From positions 15,107,814-15,171,813 of the forward strand of contig CP136063.1 of the NCBI GenBank assembly GCA_032622095.1: DNA of 64,000 nucleotides, given 5' to 3'. The notes beneath the pieces are model-generated. The model did no database searches and was not told the origin of the DNA. It saw only the letters and a program-made list of their open reading frames with translations. Both the position numbers and the translations under genes were made by a program. Position 1 is the stretch's first letter; every line of letters begins with the position of its first letter. This document shows, piece by piece, positions 47,280-62,160 of this stretch. The stretch is from Siphonodentalium dalli. Its lineage: Eukaryota > Mollusca > Scaphopoda > Gadilida > Siphonodentaliidae.

Positions 47280-50200
47280 TGTTGTGTGGTGTGCATAATG
47301 CCATAAACTAGTCGAGTGTCATTCTGTTGTGTGATATGAATAATGTCATAAACTAGTCGAGTGTCATTCTGTTGTGTGATATGAATAATGTCATAAACTA
47401 GTCGAGTGTCATTCTGTTGTGTGATATGAATAGTGTCATAAACTAGTCGAGTATCATTCTGTTGTGTGATATGAATAATGTCATAAACTAGTCGAGTGTC
47501 ATTCTGCTGAGTGATATGAATAATGTCATAAACTAGTCGAGTGTCATTCTGTTGTGTGATATGAATAATGACATAGACTAGTCGAGTATCATTATGTTGT
47601 GTGATATGAATAATGTCGTAAACTAGTCGAGTGACATTCTGTTGTGTGATACGAATAATGTCATAAACTAGTCGAGTGTCATTCTGTTGTGTGATATGAA
47701 TAATGTCATAATCTAGTCGAGTATCATTATGTTGTGTGATATGAATAGTGTCATAAACTAGTCGAGTGTCATTCTTTTGTGTGATATGAATAATGTCATA
47801 AAGTAGTCGAGTGTCATTATCCTGTGTGATATGAATAAAGTCATAAACTAGTCGAGTGTCATTCTGTTGTGTGATATGAATAATGTCATAAACTAGTCGA
47901 GTGTCATTATGTTGTGTGATATGAATAATGTCATAAACTAGTCGAGTGTCATTCTGTTGTGTGATATGAATAATGTCATAAACTAGTCAAGTGTCATTTT
48001 GTTGTGTGATATGCATAATGTCATAAACTAGTCTAGTGTCATTATGTTGTGTGATATGCATAATGTCATAAACTAGTCGAGTATAATTATGTGGTGTGAT
48101 GTGCATAATGTCACAAACTAGTATAGTGTCATTCTGTTGTGTGATGTGCATAATGCCATAAACTAGTCTAGTGTCATTCTGTTGTGTGATATGAATAATG
48201 TCATAGACTAGTCGAGTATCATTCTGTTGTGTTATTTGAATAATGTCATAAACTAGTCGAGTGTCATTCTGTTGTGTGATATGCATAATGTCATAAACTA
48301 GTCGAGTGTCATTCTGTTGTGTGATATCAATAATGTCATAAACTAGTCGAGTGTCATTCTGTTGTGTGATATGAATAATGTCATAAACTAGTCGAGTATC
48401 ATTCTGTTGTGTGATATGAATAATGTCATAAACTAGTCGAGTGTCATTCTGTTGTGTGATATGAATAATGTCATAAACTAGTCGTGTGTCATTCTGTTGT
48501 GTGATATGAATAATGTCATAGACTAGTCGAGTATCATTATGTTGTGTGTTATGAATAATGTCATAAACTAGTCGAGTGTCATTCTGTTGTGTGATACGAA
48601 TAATGTCATAAACTAGTCGAGTGTCATTCTGTTGTGTGATATGAATAATGTCATAAACTAGTCGAGAATCATTTTGTTGTGTGATATGATTAGTGTCATA
48701 AACTAGTCGAGTGTCATTATGTTGTGTGATATGAATAATATCATAAAGTAGTCGAGTGTCATTATGCTGTGCGATATGAGTAATGTCATAAACTAGTCGA
48801 GTGTCGTTATGTTGTGTGATATGAATAATGTCATAAACTAGTCGAGTGTCACTCTGTTGTGTGATATGAATAATGTCATAAACTAGTCGAGTGTCATTCT
48901 GTTGTGTGATATGAATAATGTCATAAACTAGTCTAGTGTCATGTTGTTGTGTGATATGCATAATGTCATAAACTAGTATAGTGTCATTCTGTTGTGTGAT
49001 ATGCATAATGTCATAAACTATTCGAGTATAATTATGTGGTGTGATGTGCATAATGTCACAAACTAGTCTAGTGACATTCTGTTGTGTGATGTGCATAATG
49101 CCATAAACTAGTCTAGTGTCATTATGTTGTGTGATATGAATAATGTCATAAATTAGTCGAGTGTCATTCTGTTGTGTGATATGAATACTGTCATAAAGTA
49201 GTCGAGTGTCATTATGCTGTGTGATATGAATAATGTCATAAACTAGTCTAGTGTCATTCTGTTGTGTGATATGAATAATATCATACACTAGTCGAGTGTC
49301 ATTCTGTTGTGTGATATGAATAATATCATAAACTAGTCGAGTGTCATTCTGTTGTGTGATATGAATAATGTCATAAACTAGTCGAGTGTCATTATGTTGT
49401 GTGATATGAATAATGTCATAAACTAGTCGAGTGTCATTCTGTTGTGTGATATGAATAATGTCATAAACTAGTCGAGTATCATTATGTTGTGTAATATGAA
49501 TAATGTCATAAACTAGTCGATTGTCATTCTGTTGTGTGAGATGCATAATGTCATAAACTAGTCGAGTATCATTCTGTTGTGTGATATGAATAATGTCATA
49601 AACTAGTCGAGTGTCATTCTGTTGTGTGATATGAATAATGTCATAAACTAGTCTAGTGTCATTATGTTGTGTGATATGCATAATGTCATAAACTAGTCGA
49701 GTATAATTATATGGTGTGATGTGCATAATGTCACAAACTAGTATAGTGTCATTCTGTTGTGTGATGTGCATAATGCCATAAACTAGTCTAGTGTCATTCT
49801 GTTGTGTGATATGAATAATGTCATAGACTAGTCGAGTATCATTCTGTTGTGTTATTTGAATAATGTCATAAACTAGTCGAGTGTCATTCTGTTGTGTGAT
49901 ATGCAGAATGTCATAAACTAGTCGAGTGTCATTATGTTGTGTGATATCAATAATGTCATAAACTAGTCGAGTGTCATTCTGTTGTGTGATATGAATAATG
50001 TCATAAACTAGTCGAGTATCATTCTGTTGTGTGATATGAATAATGTCATAAACTAGTCGAGTGTCATTCTGTTGTGTGATATGAATAATGTCATAAACTA
50101 GTCGTGTGTCATTCTGTTGTGTGATATGAATAATGTCATAGACTAGTCGAGTACCATTATGTTGTGTGTTTTGAATAATGTCATAAACTAGTCGAGTGTC

Positions 50201-53200
50201 ATTCTGTTGTGTGATACGAATAATGTCATAAACTAGTCGAGTGTCATTCTGTTGTGTGATATGAATAATGTCATAAACTAGTCGAGAATCATTTTGTTGT
50301 GTGATATGAATAGTGTCATAAACTAGTCGAGTGTCACTCTGTTGTGTGATATGAATAATGTCATAAACTAGTCGAGTGTCATTCTGTTGTGTGATATGAA
50401 TAATGTCATAAACTAGTCTAGTGTCATGTTGTTGTGTGATATGCATAATGTCATAAACTAGTATAGTGTCATTCTGTTGTGTGATATGCATAATGTCATA
50501 AACTATTCGAGTATAATTATGTGGTGTGATGTGCATAATGTCACAAACTAGTCTAGTGACATTATGTTGTGTGATGTGCATAATGCCATAAACTAGTCTA
50601 GTGTCATTATGTTGTGTGATATGAATAATGTCATAAACTAGTCGAGTGTCATTCGTTTGTGTGATATGAATACTGTCATAAAGTAGTCGAGTGTCATTAT
50701 GCTGTGTGATATGAATAATGTCATAAACTAGTCTAGTGTCATTCTGTTGTGTGATATGAATAATATCATACACTAGTCGAGTGTCATTCTGTTGTGTGAT
50801 ATGAATAATATCATAAACTAGTCGAGTGTCATTCTGTTGTGTGATATGAATAATGTCATAAACTAGTCGAGTGTCATTATGTTGTGTGATATGAATAATG
50901 TCATAAACTAGTCGAGTGTCATTCTGTTGTGTGATATGAATAATGTCATAAACTAGTCGAGTGTCATTATGTTGTGTGATATGAATAATGTCATAAACTA
51001 GTCGAGTGTCATTCTGTTGTGTGATATGAATAATGTCATAAACTAGTCGAGTATCATTCTGTTGTGTGATATGAATAATGTCATAAACTAGTCGATTGTC
51101 ATTCTGTTGTGTGATATGAATAATGTCATAAACTAGTCTAGTGTCATTCTGTTGTGTGATATGAATAATGTCATAAACTAGTCGAGTTTCATTATGTTGT
51201 GTGATATGAATAATGTCATAAACTAGTCTAGTGTCATTCTGTTGTGTGATATGCATAATGTCATAAACTAGTCTAGTGTCATTCTGTTGTGTGATATGCA
51301 TAATGTCATAAACTAGTCTAGTGTCATTCTGTTGTGTGATATGCATAATTTCATAAACTAGTCGAGTATCATTCTGTTGTGTGATATGAATAATGTCATA
51401 AACTAGTCGAGTATCATTATGTTGTGTGATATGAATAATGTCATAAACTAGTCTAGTGTCATTCTGTTGTGTGATATGCATAATGCCATAAACTAGTCGA
51501 GTATCATTATGTTGTGTGATATGAATAATGTCATAAACTAGTCTAGTGTCATTATGTTCTGTGATATGAATACTGTCATAAACTAGTCGAGTGTCATTCT
51601 GTTGTGTGATATGAATAATGTCATAAACTAGTCGAGTGTCAATATGTTGTGTGATATGAATAATGCCATAAACTAATCTAGTTTCATTCTGTTGTGTGAT
51701 ATGAATAATACCATAAACTAGTCTAGTGTCATTCTGTTGTGTGATGTGCATAATGCCATAAACTAGTCGAGTGTCATTCTGTTGTGTGGTGTGCATAATG
51801 CCATAAACTAGTCGAGTGTCATTCTGTTGTGTGATATGAATAATGTCATAAACTAGTCGAGTGTCATTCTGTTGTGTGATATGAATAATGTCATAAACTA
51901 GTCGAGTGTCATTCTGTTGTGTGATATGAATAATGTCATAAACTAGTCGAGTATCATTCTGTTGTGTGATATGAATAATGTCATAAACTAGTCGAGTGTC
52001 ATTCTGCTGAGTGATATGAATAATGTCATAAACTAGTCGAGTGTCATTCTGTTGTGTGATATGAATAATGACATAGACTAGTCGAGTATCATTATGTTGT
52101 GTGATATGAATAATGTCATAAACTAGTCGAGTGACATTCTGTTGTGTGATACGAATAATGTCATAAACTAGTCGAGTGTCATTCTGTTGTGTGATATGAA
52201 TAATGTCATAATCTAGTCGAGTATCATTATGTTGTGTGATATGAATAGTGTCATAAACTAGTCGAGTGTCATTCTTTTGTGTGATATGAATAATGTCATA
52301 AAGTAGTCGAGTGTCATTATCCTGTGTGATATGAATAAAGTCATAAACTAGTCGAGTGTCATTCTGTTGTGTGATATGAATAATGTCATAAACTAGTCGA
52401 GTGTCATTATGTTGTGTGATATGAATAATGTCATAAACTAGTCGAGTGTCATTCTGTTGTGTTATATGAATAATGTCATAAACTAGTCTAGTGTCATTTT
52501 GTTGTGTGATATGCATAATGTCATAAACTAGTCTAGTGTCATTATGTTGTGTGATATGCATAATGTCATAAACTAGTCGAGTATAATTATGTGGTGTGAT
52601 GTGCATAATGTCACAAACTAGTATAGTGTCATTCTGTTGTGTGATGTGCATAATGCCATAAACTAGTCTAGTGTCATTCTGTTGTGTGATATGAATAATG
52701 TCATAGACTAGTCGAGTATCATTCTGTTGTGTTATTTGAATAATGTCATAAACTAGTCGAGTGTCATTCTGTTGTGTGATATGCATAATGTCATAAACTA
52801 GTCGAGTGTCATTCTGTTGTGTGATATCAATAATGTCATAAACTAGTCGAGTGTCATTCTGTTGTGTGATATGAATAATGTCATAAACTAGTCGAGTATC
52901 ATTCTGTTGTGTGATATGAATAATGTCATAAACTAGTCGAGTGTCATTCTGTTGTGTGATATGAATAATGTCATAAACTAGTCGTGTGTCATTCTGTTGT
53001 GTGATATGAATAATGTCATAGACTAGTCGAGTATCATTATGTTGTGTGTTATGAATAATGTCATAAACTAGTCGAGTGTCATTCTGTTGTGTGATACGAA
53101 TAATGTCATAAACTAGTCGAGTGTCATTCTGTTGTGTGATATGAATAATGTCATAAACTAGTCGAGAATCATTTTGTTGTGTGATATGATTAGTGTCATA

Positions 53201-56200
53201 AACTAGTCGAGTGTCATTCTGTTGTGTGATATGAATAATATCATAAAGTAGTCGAGTGTCATTATGCTGTGCGATATGAGTAATGTCATAAACTAGTCGA
53301 GTGTCGTTATGGTGTGTGATATGAATAATGTCATAAACTAGTCGAGTGTCACTCTGTTGTGTGATATGAATAATGTCATAAACTAGTCGAGTGTCATTCT
53401 GTTGTGTGATATGAATAATGTCATAAACTAGTCTAGTGTCATGTTGTTGTGTGATATGCATAATGTCATAAACTAGTATAGTGTTATTCTGTTGTGTGAT
53501 ATGCATAATGTCATAAACTATTCGAGTATAATTATGTGGTGTGATGTGCATAATGTCACAAACTAGTCTAGTGACATTCTGTTGTGTGATGTGCATAATG
53601 CCATAAACTAGTCTAGTGTCATTATGTTGTGTGATATGAATAATGTCATAAACTAGTCGAGTGTCATTCTGTTGTGTGATATGAATACTGTCATAAAGTA
53701 GTCGAGTGTCATTATGCTGTGTGATATGAATAATGTCATAAACTAGTCTAGTGTCATTCTGTTGTGTGATATGAATAATATCATACACTAGTCGAGTGTC
53801 ATTCTGTTGTGTGATATGAATAATATCATAAACTAGTCGAGTGTCATTCTGTTGTGTGATATGAATAATGTCATAAACTAGTCGAGTGTCATTATGTTGT
53901 GTGATATGAATAATGTCATAAACTAGTCGAGTGTCATTCTGTTGTGTGATATGAATAATGTCATAAACTAGTCGAGTATCATTCTGTTGTGTGATATGAA
54001 TAATGTCATAAACTAGTCGATTGTCATTCTGTTGTGTGAGATGCATAATGTCATAAACTAGTCGAGTATCATTCTGTTGTGTGATATGAATAATGTCATA
54101 AACTAGTCGAGTGTCATTCTGTTGTGTGATATGAATAATGTCATAAACTAGTCTAGTGTCATTATGTTGTGTGATATGCATAATGTCATAAACTAGTCGA
54201 GTATAATTATATGGTGTGATGTGCATAATGTCACAAACTAGTATAGTGTCATTCTGTTGTGTGATGTGCATAATGCCATAAACTAGTCTAGTGTCATTCT
54301 GTTGTGTGATATGAATAATGTCATAGACTAGTCGAGTATCATTCTGTTGTGTTATTTGAATAATGTCATAAACTAGTCGAGTGTCATTCTGTTGTGTGAT
54401 ATGCAGAATGTCATAAACTAGTCGAGTGTCATTCTGTTGTGTGATATCAATAATGTCATAAACTAGTCGAGTGTCATTCTGTTGTGTGATATGAATAATG
54501 TCATAAACTAGTCGAGTATCATTCTGTTGTGTGATATGAATAATGTCATAAACTAGTCGAGTGTCATTCTGTTGTGTGATATGAATAATGTCATAAACTA
54601 GTCGTGCGTCATTCTGTTGTGTGATATGAATAATGTCATAGACTAGTCGAGTACCATTATGTTGTGTGTTATGAATAATGTCATAAACTAGTCGAGTGTC
54701 ATTCTGTTGTGTGATACGAATAATGTCATAAACTAGTCGAGTGTCATTCTGTTGTGTGATATGAATAATGTCATAAACTAGTCGAGAATCATTTTGTTGT
54801 GTGATATGAATAGTGTCATAAACTAGTCGAGTGTCATTCTGTTGTGTGATATGAATAATATCATAAAGTAGTCGAGTGTCATTATGCTGTGTGATATGAG
54901 TAATGTCATAAACTAGTCGAGTGTCGTTATGTTGTGTGATATGAATAATGTCATAAACTAGTCGAGTGTCACTCTGTTGTGTGATATGAATAATGTCATA
55001 AACTAGTCGAGTGTCATTCTGTTGTGTGATATGAATAATGTCATAAACTAGTCTAGTGTCATGTTGTTGTGTGATATGCATAATGTCATAAACTAGTATA
55101 GTGTCATTCTGTTGTGTGATATGCATAATGTCATAAACTATTCGAGTATAATTATGTGGTGTGATGTGCATAATGTCACAAACTAGTCTAGTGACATTCT
55201 GTTGTGTGATGTGCATAATGCCATAAACTAGTCTAGTGTCATTATGTTGTGTGATATGAATAATGTTATAAACTAGTCGAGTGTCATTCGTTTGTGTGAT
55301 ATGAATACTGTCATAAAGTAGTCGAGTGTCATTATGCTGTGTGATATGAATAATGTCATAAACTAGTCTAGTGTCATTCTGTTGTGTGATATGAATAATA
55401 TCATACACTAGTCGAGTGTCATTCTGTTGTGTGATATGAATAATACCATAAACTAGTCGAGTGTCATTCTGTTGTGTGATATGAATAATGTAATAAACTA
55501 GTCGAGTGTCATTATGTTGTGTGATATGAATAATGTCATAAACTAGTCGAGTGTCATTCTGTTGTGTGATATGAATAATGTCATAAACTAGTCGAGTATC
55601 ATTCTGTTGTGTGATATGAATAATGTCATAAACTAGTCGATTGTCATTCTGTTGTGTGAGATGCATAATGTCATAAACTAGTCGAGTATCATTCTGTTGT
55701 GTGATATGAATAATGTCATAAACTAGTCGAGTATCATTCTGTTGTGTGATATGAATAATGTCATAAACTAGTCTAGTGTCATTCTGTTGTGTGATATGAA
55801 TAATGTCATAAACTAGTCGAGTATCATTATGTTGTGTGATATGAATAATGTCATAAACTAGTCTAGTGTCATTCTGTTGTGTGATATGCATAATGTCATA
55901 AACTAGTCTAGTGTCATTCTGTTGTGTGATATGCATAATGTCATAAACTAGTCTAGTGTCATTCTGTTGTGTGATATGCATAATTTCATAAACTAGTCGA
56001 GTATCATTCTGTTGTGTGATATGAATAATGTCATAAACTAGTCGAGTATCATTATGTTGTGTGATATGAATAATGCCATAAACTAGTCTAGTGTCATTCT
56101 GTTGTGTGATATGCATAATGCCATAAACTAGTCGAGTATCATTATGTTGTGTGATATGAATAATGTCATAAACTAGTCTAGTGTCATTATGTTCTGTGAT

Positions 56201-56400
56201 ATGAATACTGTCATAAACTAGTCGAGTGTCATTCTGTTGTGTGATATGAATAATGTCATAAACTAGTCGTGTGTCATTATGTTGTGTGATATGAATAATG
56301 CCATAAACTAATCTAGTTTCATTCTGTTGTGTGATATGAATAATACCATAAACTAGTCTAGTGTCATTCTGTTGTGTGATGTGCATAATGCAATAAACTA
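47280..56400 (-). repeat. 100-monomer (4500-bp) higher-order repeat with nested 36-monomer unit
   Basis: GTGGTGTGCATAATGCC at 47287 recurs at 51787, and the block at 48001 recurs at 52501, both offsets 4500 bases. Within each, the block near 48061 recurs at 49681 and that near 52561 at 54181 (1620 bases, 36 monomers). So a 1620-bp unit is nested in a 4500-bp unit. Confidence 0.85.
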
Positions 56401-59400
56401 GTCGAGTGTCATTCTGTTGTGTGGTGTGCATAATGTTATAAACTAGTCGAGTGTCATTCCGTTGTGTGATATGAATAATGCCATAAACTAGTCTAGTGTC
56501 ATTCTGTTGTGTATTATGCATAATGTCATAAACTAGTCGAGTGTCATTCTGTTGTGTGATATGAATAATGCCATAAACTAGTCTAGTGTCATTCTGTTGT
56601 GTGATATGCATAATGGCATAAACTAGTCGAGTGTCATTCTGTTGTGTGATGTGCATAATGTCATAAACTAGTCGAGTGTCATTCTGTTGTGTGATATGCA
56701 TAATGTCATAAACTAGTCGAGTGGCATTATGTTGTGTGATGTGCATAATGCCATAAACTAGTCGAGTGTCATTATGTTGTGTGATACGCATAATGTCATA
56801 AACTAGTCGAGTGTCATTCTGTTGTGTGTTATGAATAATGCCATAAACTAGTCGAGTGTCATTCTGTTGTGTGATATGAATAATGCCATAAACTAGTCTA
56901 GTGTCATTCTGTTGTGTGATATGCATAATGGCATAAACTAGTCGAGTGTCATTATGTTGTGTGATATGAATAATGCCATAAACTAGTCTAGTGACATTAT
57001 GTTGTGTGATATGAATAATGCCATAAACTAGTCTAGTGTCATTCTGTTGTGTGATATGCATAATGTCATAAACTAGTCTAGTGGCATTCTGTTGTGCGAT
57101 ATGCATAATGCCATAAACTAGTCGAGTATCATTATGTTGTGTGATGTGCATAATGTCATAAACTAGTCTAGTGACATTATGTTGTATGATGTGCATAATG
57201 TCATAAACTAGTCTAGTATAATTATGTGGTGTGATGTGCATAATGTCATAAACTAGTCGAGTATCATTCTGTTGTGTGATGTGAATAATGTCATAAACTA
57301 GTCTAGTGACATTATGTTGTGTGATATGAATAGTGCCATAAACTAGTCTAGTGACATTATGTTGTGTGATATGAATACTGCCATAAACTAGTCTAGTGAC
57401 ATTATGTTGTTTGATATGCATAATGCCATACACTAGTCTAGTGACATTCTGTTGTGAGATGTGCATAATGTCATAAACTAGTCTAGTATAATTATGTTGT
57501 GTGATGTGCATAATGCCATAAACTAGTCTAGTATAATTATGTTGTGTTATGTGCATAATGTCATAAACTAGTCTAGTGACATTCTGTTGTGTGATGTGCA
57601 TAATGCCATAAATTAGTCTAGTGGCATTACGTGGTGTGATATGCATAATGTCATAAACTAGTCGAGTATAATTATGTTGTGTGATGTGCATAATGTCATA
57701 AACTAGTCGAGTGTAATTATGTTGTGTGATGTGCATAATGTCATAAACTATTCGAGTATAATTATGTGGTGTGAAGTGCATAATGTCATAAACTAGTCTA
57801 GTGACATTCTGTTGTGTGATGTGCATAATGCCATAAACTAGTCTAGTGGCATTATGTGGTGTGATGTGCATAATGCCATAAACTAATCTAGTGGCATTAT
57901 GTGGTGCGATGTGCATATTGTCATAAACTAGTCTAGTGGCATTATGTGGTGTGATGTGCATAATGCCATAAACTAGTCTAGTGGCATTATGTTGTGTGAT
58001 ATGAATAGTGCCATAAACTAGTCTAGTGACATTCTGTTGTGCGATATGAATACTGCCATAAACTATTCTAGTGACATTATGTTTTGTGATATGCATAATG
58101 CCATAAACTAGCCTAGTGACATTATGTTGTGTGATATGAATAGTGCTATAAACTAGTCTAGTGACATTATGTTGTGTGATATGAATACTGCCATAAACTA
58201 GTCTAGTGACATTATGTTGTGTGATATGAATAATGTCATAAACTAGTCGAGTATCATTATGTTGTGTGATATGAATAATGTCATAAACTAGTCTAGTGTC
58301 ATTCTGTTGTGTGATATGCATAATGTCATAAACTAGTCTAGTGTCATTCTGTTGCGTGATATGCATAATGTCATAAACTAGTCTAGTGTCATTCTGTTGT
58401 GTGATATGCATAATTTCATAAACTAGTCGAGTATCATTCTGTTGTGTGATATGAATAATGTCATAAACTAGTCGAGTATCATTATGTTGTGTGATATGAA
58501 TAATGTCATAAACTAGTCTAGTGTCATTCTGTTGTGTGATATGCATAATGCCATAAACTAGTCGAGTATCATTATGTTGTGTGATATGAATAATGTCATA
58601 AACTAGTCTAGTGTCATTATGTTCTGTGATATGAATACTGTCATAAACTAGTCGAGTGTCATTCTGTTGTGTGATATGAATAATGTCATAAACTAGTCGA
58701 GTGTCATTATGTTGTGTGATATGAATAATGCCATAAACTAATCTAGTTTCATTCTGTTGTGTGATATGAATAATACCATAAACTAGTCTAGTGTCATTCT
58801 GTTGTGTGATGTGCATAATGCCATAAACTAGTCGAGTGTCATTCTGTTGTGTGGTGTGCATAATGTTATAAACTAGTCGAGTGTCATTCTGTTGTGTGAT
58901 GTGCATAATGCCATAAACTAGTCGAGTGTCATTATGTTGTGTGATATGCATAATGTCATAAACTAGTCGAGTGTCATTATGTTGTGTGATGTGCATAATG
59001 CCATAAACTAGTCTAGTGTCATTATGTTGTGTGATATGCATAATGGCATAAACTAGTCGAGTGTCATTCTGTTGTGTGATGTGCATAATGTCATAAACTA
59101 GTCGAGTGTCATTCTGTTGTGTGATATGCATAATGTCATAAACTAGTCGAGTGGCATTATGTTGTGTGATGTGCATAATGCCATAAACTAGTCGAGTGTC
59201 ATTATGTTGTGTGATACGCATAATGTCATAAACTAGTCGAGTGTCATTCTGTTGTGTGTTATGAATAATGCCATAAACTAGTCGAGTGTCATTCTGTTGT
59301 GTGATATGAATAATGCCATAAACTAGTCTAGTGTCATTCTGTTGTGTGATATGCATAATGGCATAAACTAGTCGAGTGTCATTCTGTTGTGTGATATGAA

Positions 59401-62160
59401 TAATGCCATAAACTAGTCTAGTGACATTATGTTGTGTGATATGAATAATGCCATAAACTAGTCTAGTGTCATTCTGTTGTGTGATATGCATAATGTCATA
59501 AACTAGTCTAGTGGCATTCTGTTGTGCGATATGCATAATGCCATAAACTAGTCGAGTATCATTATGTTGTGTGATGTGCATAATGTCATAAACTAGTCTA
59601 GTGACATTATGTTGTATGATGTGCATAATGTCATAAACTAGTCTAGTATAATTATGTGGTGTGATGTGCATAATGTCATAAACTAGTCGAGTATCATTCT
59701 GTTGTGTGATGTGAATAATGTCATAAACTAGTCTAGTGACATTATGTTGTGTGATATGAATAGTGCCATAAACTAGTCTAGTGACATTATGTTGTGTGAT
59801 ATGAATACTGCCATAAACTAGTCTAGTGACATTATGTTGTTTGATATGCATAATGCCATACACTAGTCTAGTGACATTCTGTTGTGTGATGTGCATAATG
59901 TCATAAACTAGTCTAGTATAATTATGTTGTGTGATGTGCATAATGCCATAAACTAGTCTAGTATAATTATGTTGTGTTATGTGCATAATGTCATAAACTA
60001 GTCTAGTGACATTCTGTTGTGTGATGTGCATAATGCCATAAATTAGTCTAGTGGCATTACGTGGTGTGATATGCATAATGTCATAAACTAGTCGAGTATA
60101 ATTATGTTGTGTGATGTGCATAATGTCATAAACTAGTCGAGTGTAATTATGTTGTGTGATGTGCATAATGTCATAAACTATTCGAGTATAATTATGTGGT
60201 GTGAAGTGCATAATGTCATAAACTAGTCTAGTGACATTCTGTTGTGTGATGTGCATAATGCCATAAACTAGTCTAGTGGCATTATGTGGTGTGATGTGCA
60301 TAATGCCATAAACTAATCTAGTGGCATTATGTGGTGCGATGTGCATATTGTCATAAACTAGTCTAGTGGCATTATGTGGTGTGATGTGCATAATGCCATA
60401 AACTAGTCTAGTGGCATTATGTTGTGTGATATGAATAGTGCCATAAACTAGTCTAGTGACATTCTGTTGTGCGATATGAATACTGCCATAAACTATTCTA
60501 GTGACATTATGTTTTGTGATATGCATAATGCCATAAACTAGCCTAGTGACATTATGTTGTGTGATATGAATAGTGCTATAAACTAGTCTAGTGACATTAT
60601 GTTGTGTGATATGAATACTGCCATAAACTAGTCTAGTGACATTATGTTGTGTGATATGAATAATGTCATAAACTAGTCGAGTATCATTATGTTGTGTGAT
60701 ATGAATAATGTCATAAACTAGTCTAGTGTCATTCTGTTGTGTGATATGCATAATGTCATAAACTAGTCTAGTGTCATTCTGTTGCGTGATATGCATAATG
60801 TCATAAACTAGTCTAGTGTCATTCTGTTGTGTGATATGCATAATTTCATAAACTAGTCGAGTATCATTCTGTTGTGTGATATGAATAATGTCATAAACTA
60901 GTCGAGTATCATTATGTTGTGTGATATGAATAATGTCATAAACTAGTCTAGTGTCATTCTGTTGTGTGATATGCATAATGCCATAAACTAGTCGAGTATC
61001 ATTATGTTGTGTGATATGAATAATGTCATAAACTAGTCTAGTGTCATTATGTTCTGTGATATGAATACTGTCATAAACTAGTCGAGTGTCATTCTGTTGT
61101 GTGATATGAATAATGTCATAAACTAGTCGAGTGTCATTATGTTGTGTGATATGAATAATGCCATAAACTAATCTAGTTTCATTCTGTTGTGTGATATGAA
61201 TAATACCATAAACTAGTCTAGTGTCATTCTGTTGTGTGATGTGCATAATGCCATAAACTAGTCGAGTGTCATTCTGTTGTGTGGTGTGCATAATGTTATA
61301 AACTAGTCGAGTGTCATTCTGTTGTGTGATGTGCATAATGCCATAAACTAGTCGAGTGTCATTATGTTGTGTGATATGCATAATGTCATAAACTAGTCGA
61401 GTGTCATTATGTTGTGTGATGTGCATAATGCCATAAACTAGTCTAGTGTCATTCTGTTGTGTGATATGCATAATGGCATAAACTAGTCGAGTGTCATTCT
61501 GTTGTGTGATGTGCATAATGTCATAAACTAGTCGAGTGTCATTCTGTTGTGTGATATGCATAATGTCATAAACTAGTCGAGTGGCATTATGTTGTGTGAT
61601 GTGCATAATGCCATAAACTAGTCGAGTGTCATTATGTTGTGTGATACGCATAATGTCATAAACTAGTCGAGTGTCATTCTGTTGTGTGATATGAATAATG
61701 CCATAAACTAGTCGAGTGTCATTCTGTTGTGTGATATGAATAATGCCATAAACTAGTCTAGTGTCATTCTGTTGTGTGATATGCATAATGGCATAAACTA
61801 GTCGAGTGTCATTCTGTTGTGTGATATGAATAATGCCATAAACTAGTCTAGTGACATTATGTTGTGTGATATGAATAATGCCATAAACTAGTCTAGTGTC
61901 ATTCTGTTGTGTGATATGCATAATGTCATAAACTAGTCTAGTGGCATTCTGTTGTGCGATATGCATAATGCCATAAACTAGTCGAGTATCATTATGTTGT
62001 GTGATGTGCATAATGTCATAAACTAGTCTAGTGACATTCTGTTGTATGATGTGCATAATGTCATAAACTAGTCTAGTATAATTATGTGGTGTGATGTGCA
62101 TAATGTCATAAACTAGTCGAGTATCATTCTGTTGTGTGATGTGAATAATGTCATAAACTA
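56400..62160 (-). repeat. 54-monomer (2430-bp) higher-order repeat
   Basis: GTGGTGTGCATAATGTT occurs at 56421, 58851 and 61281, each 2430 bases apart. The variant block with runs of GTGGCATTATGTGG at about 57840-57980 recurs at 60270-60410. Copies differ by very few bases, including a few shared single-base variants, indicating recent amplification. Confidence 0.88.

Noticed and set aside
47987-62101. 4704-codon minus-strand ORF as a giant repeat protein gene
   Set aside because: It is the 45-bp satellite read in its only stop-free frame, without any non-repeat domain, signal peptide or visible promoter; kept only as a finding.
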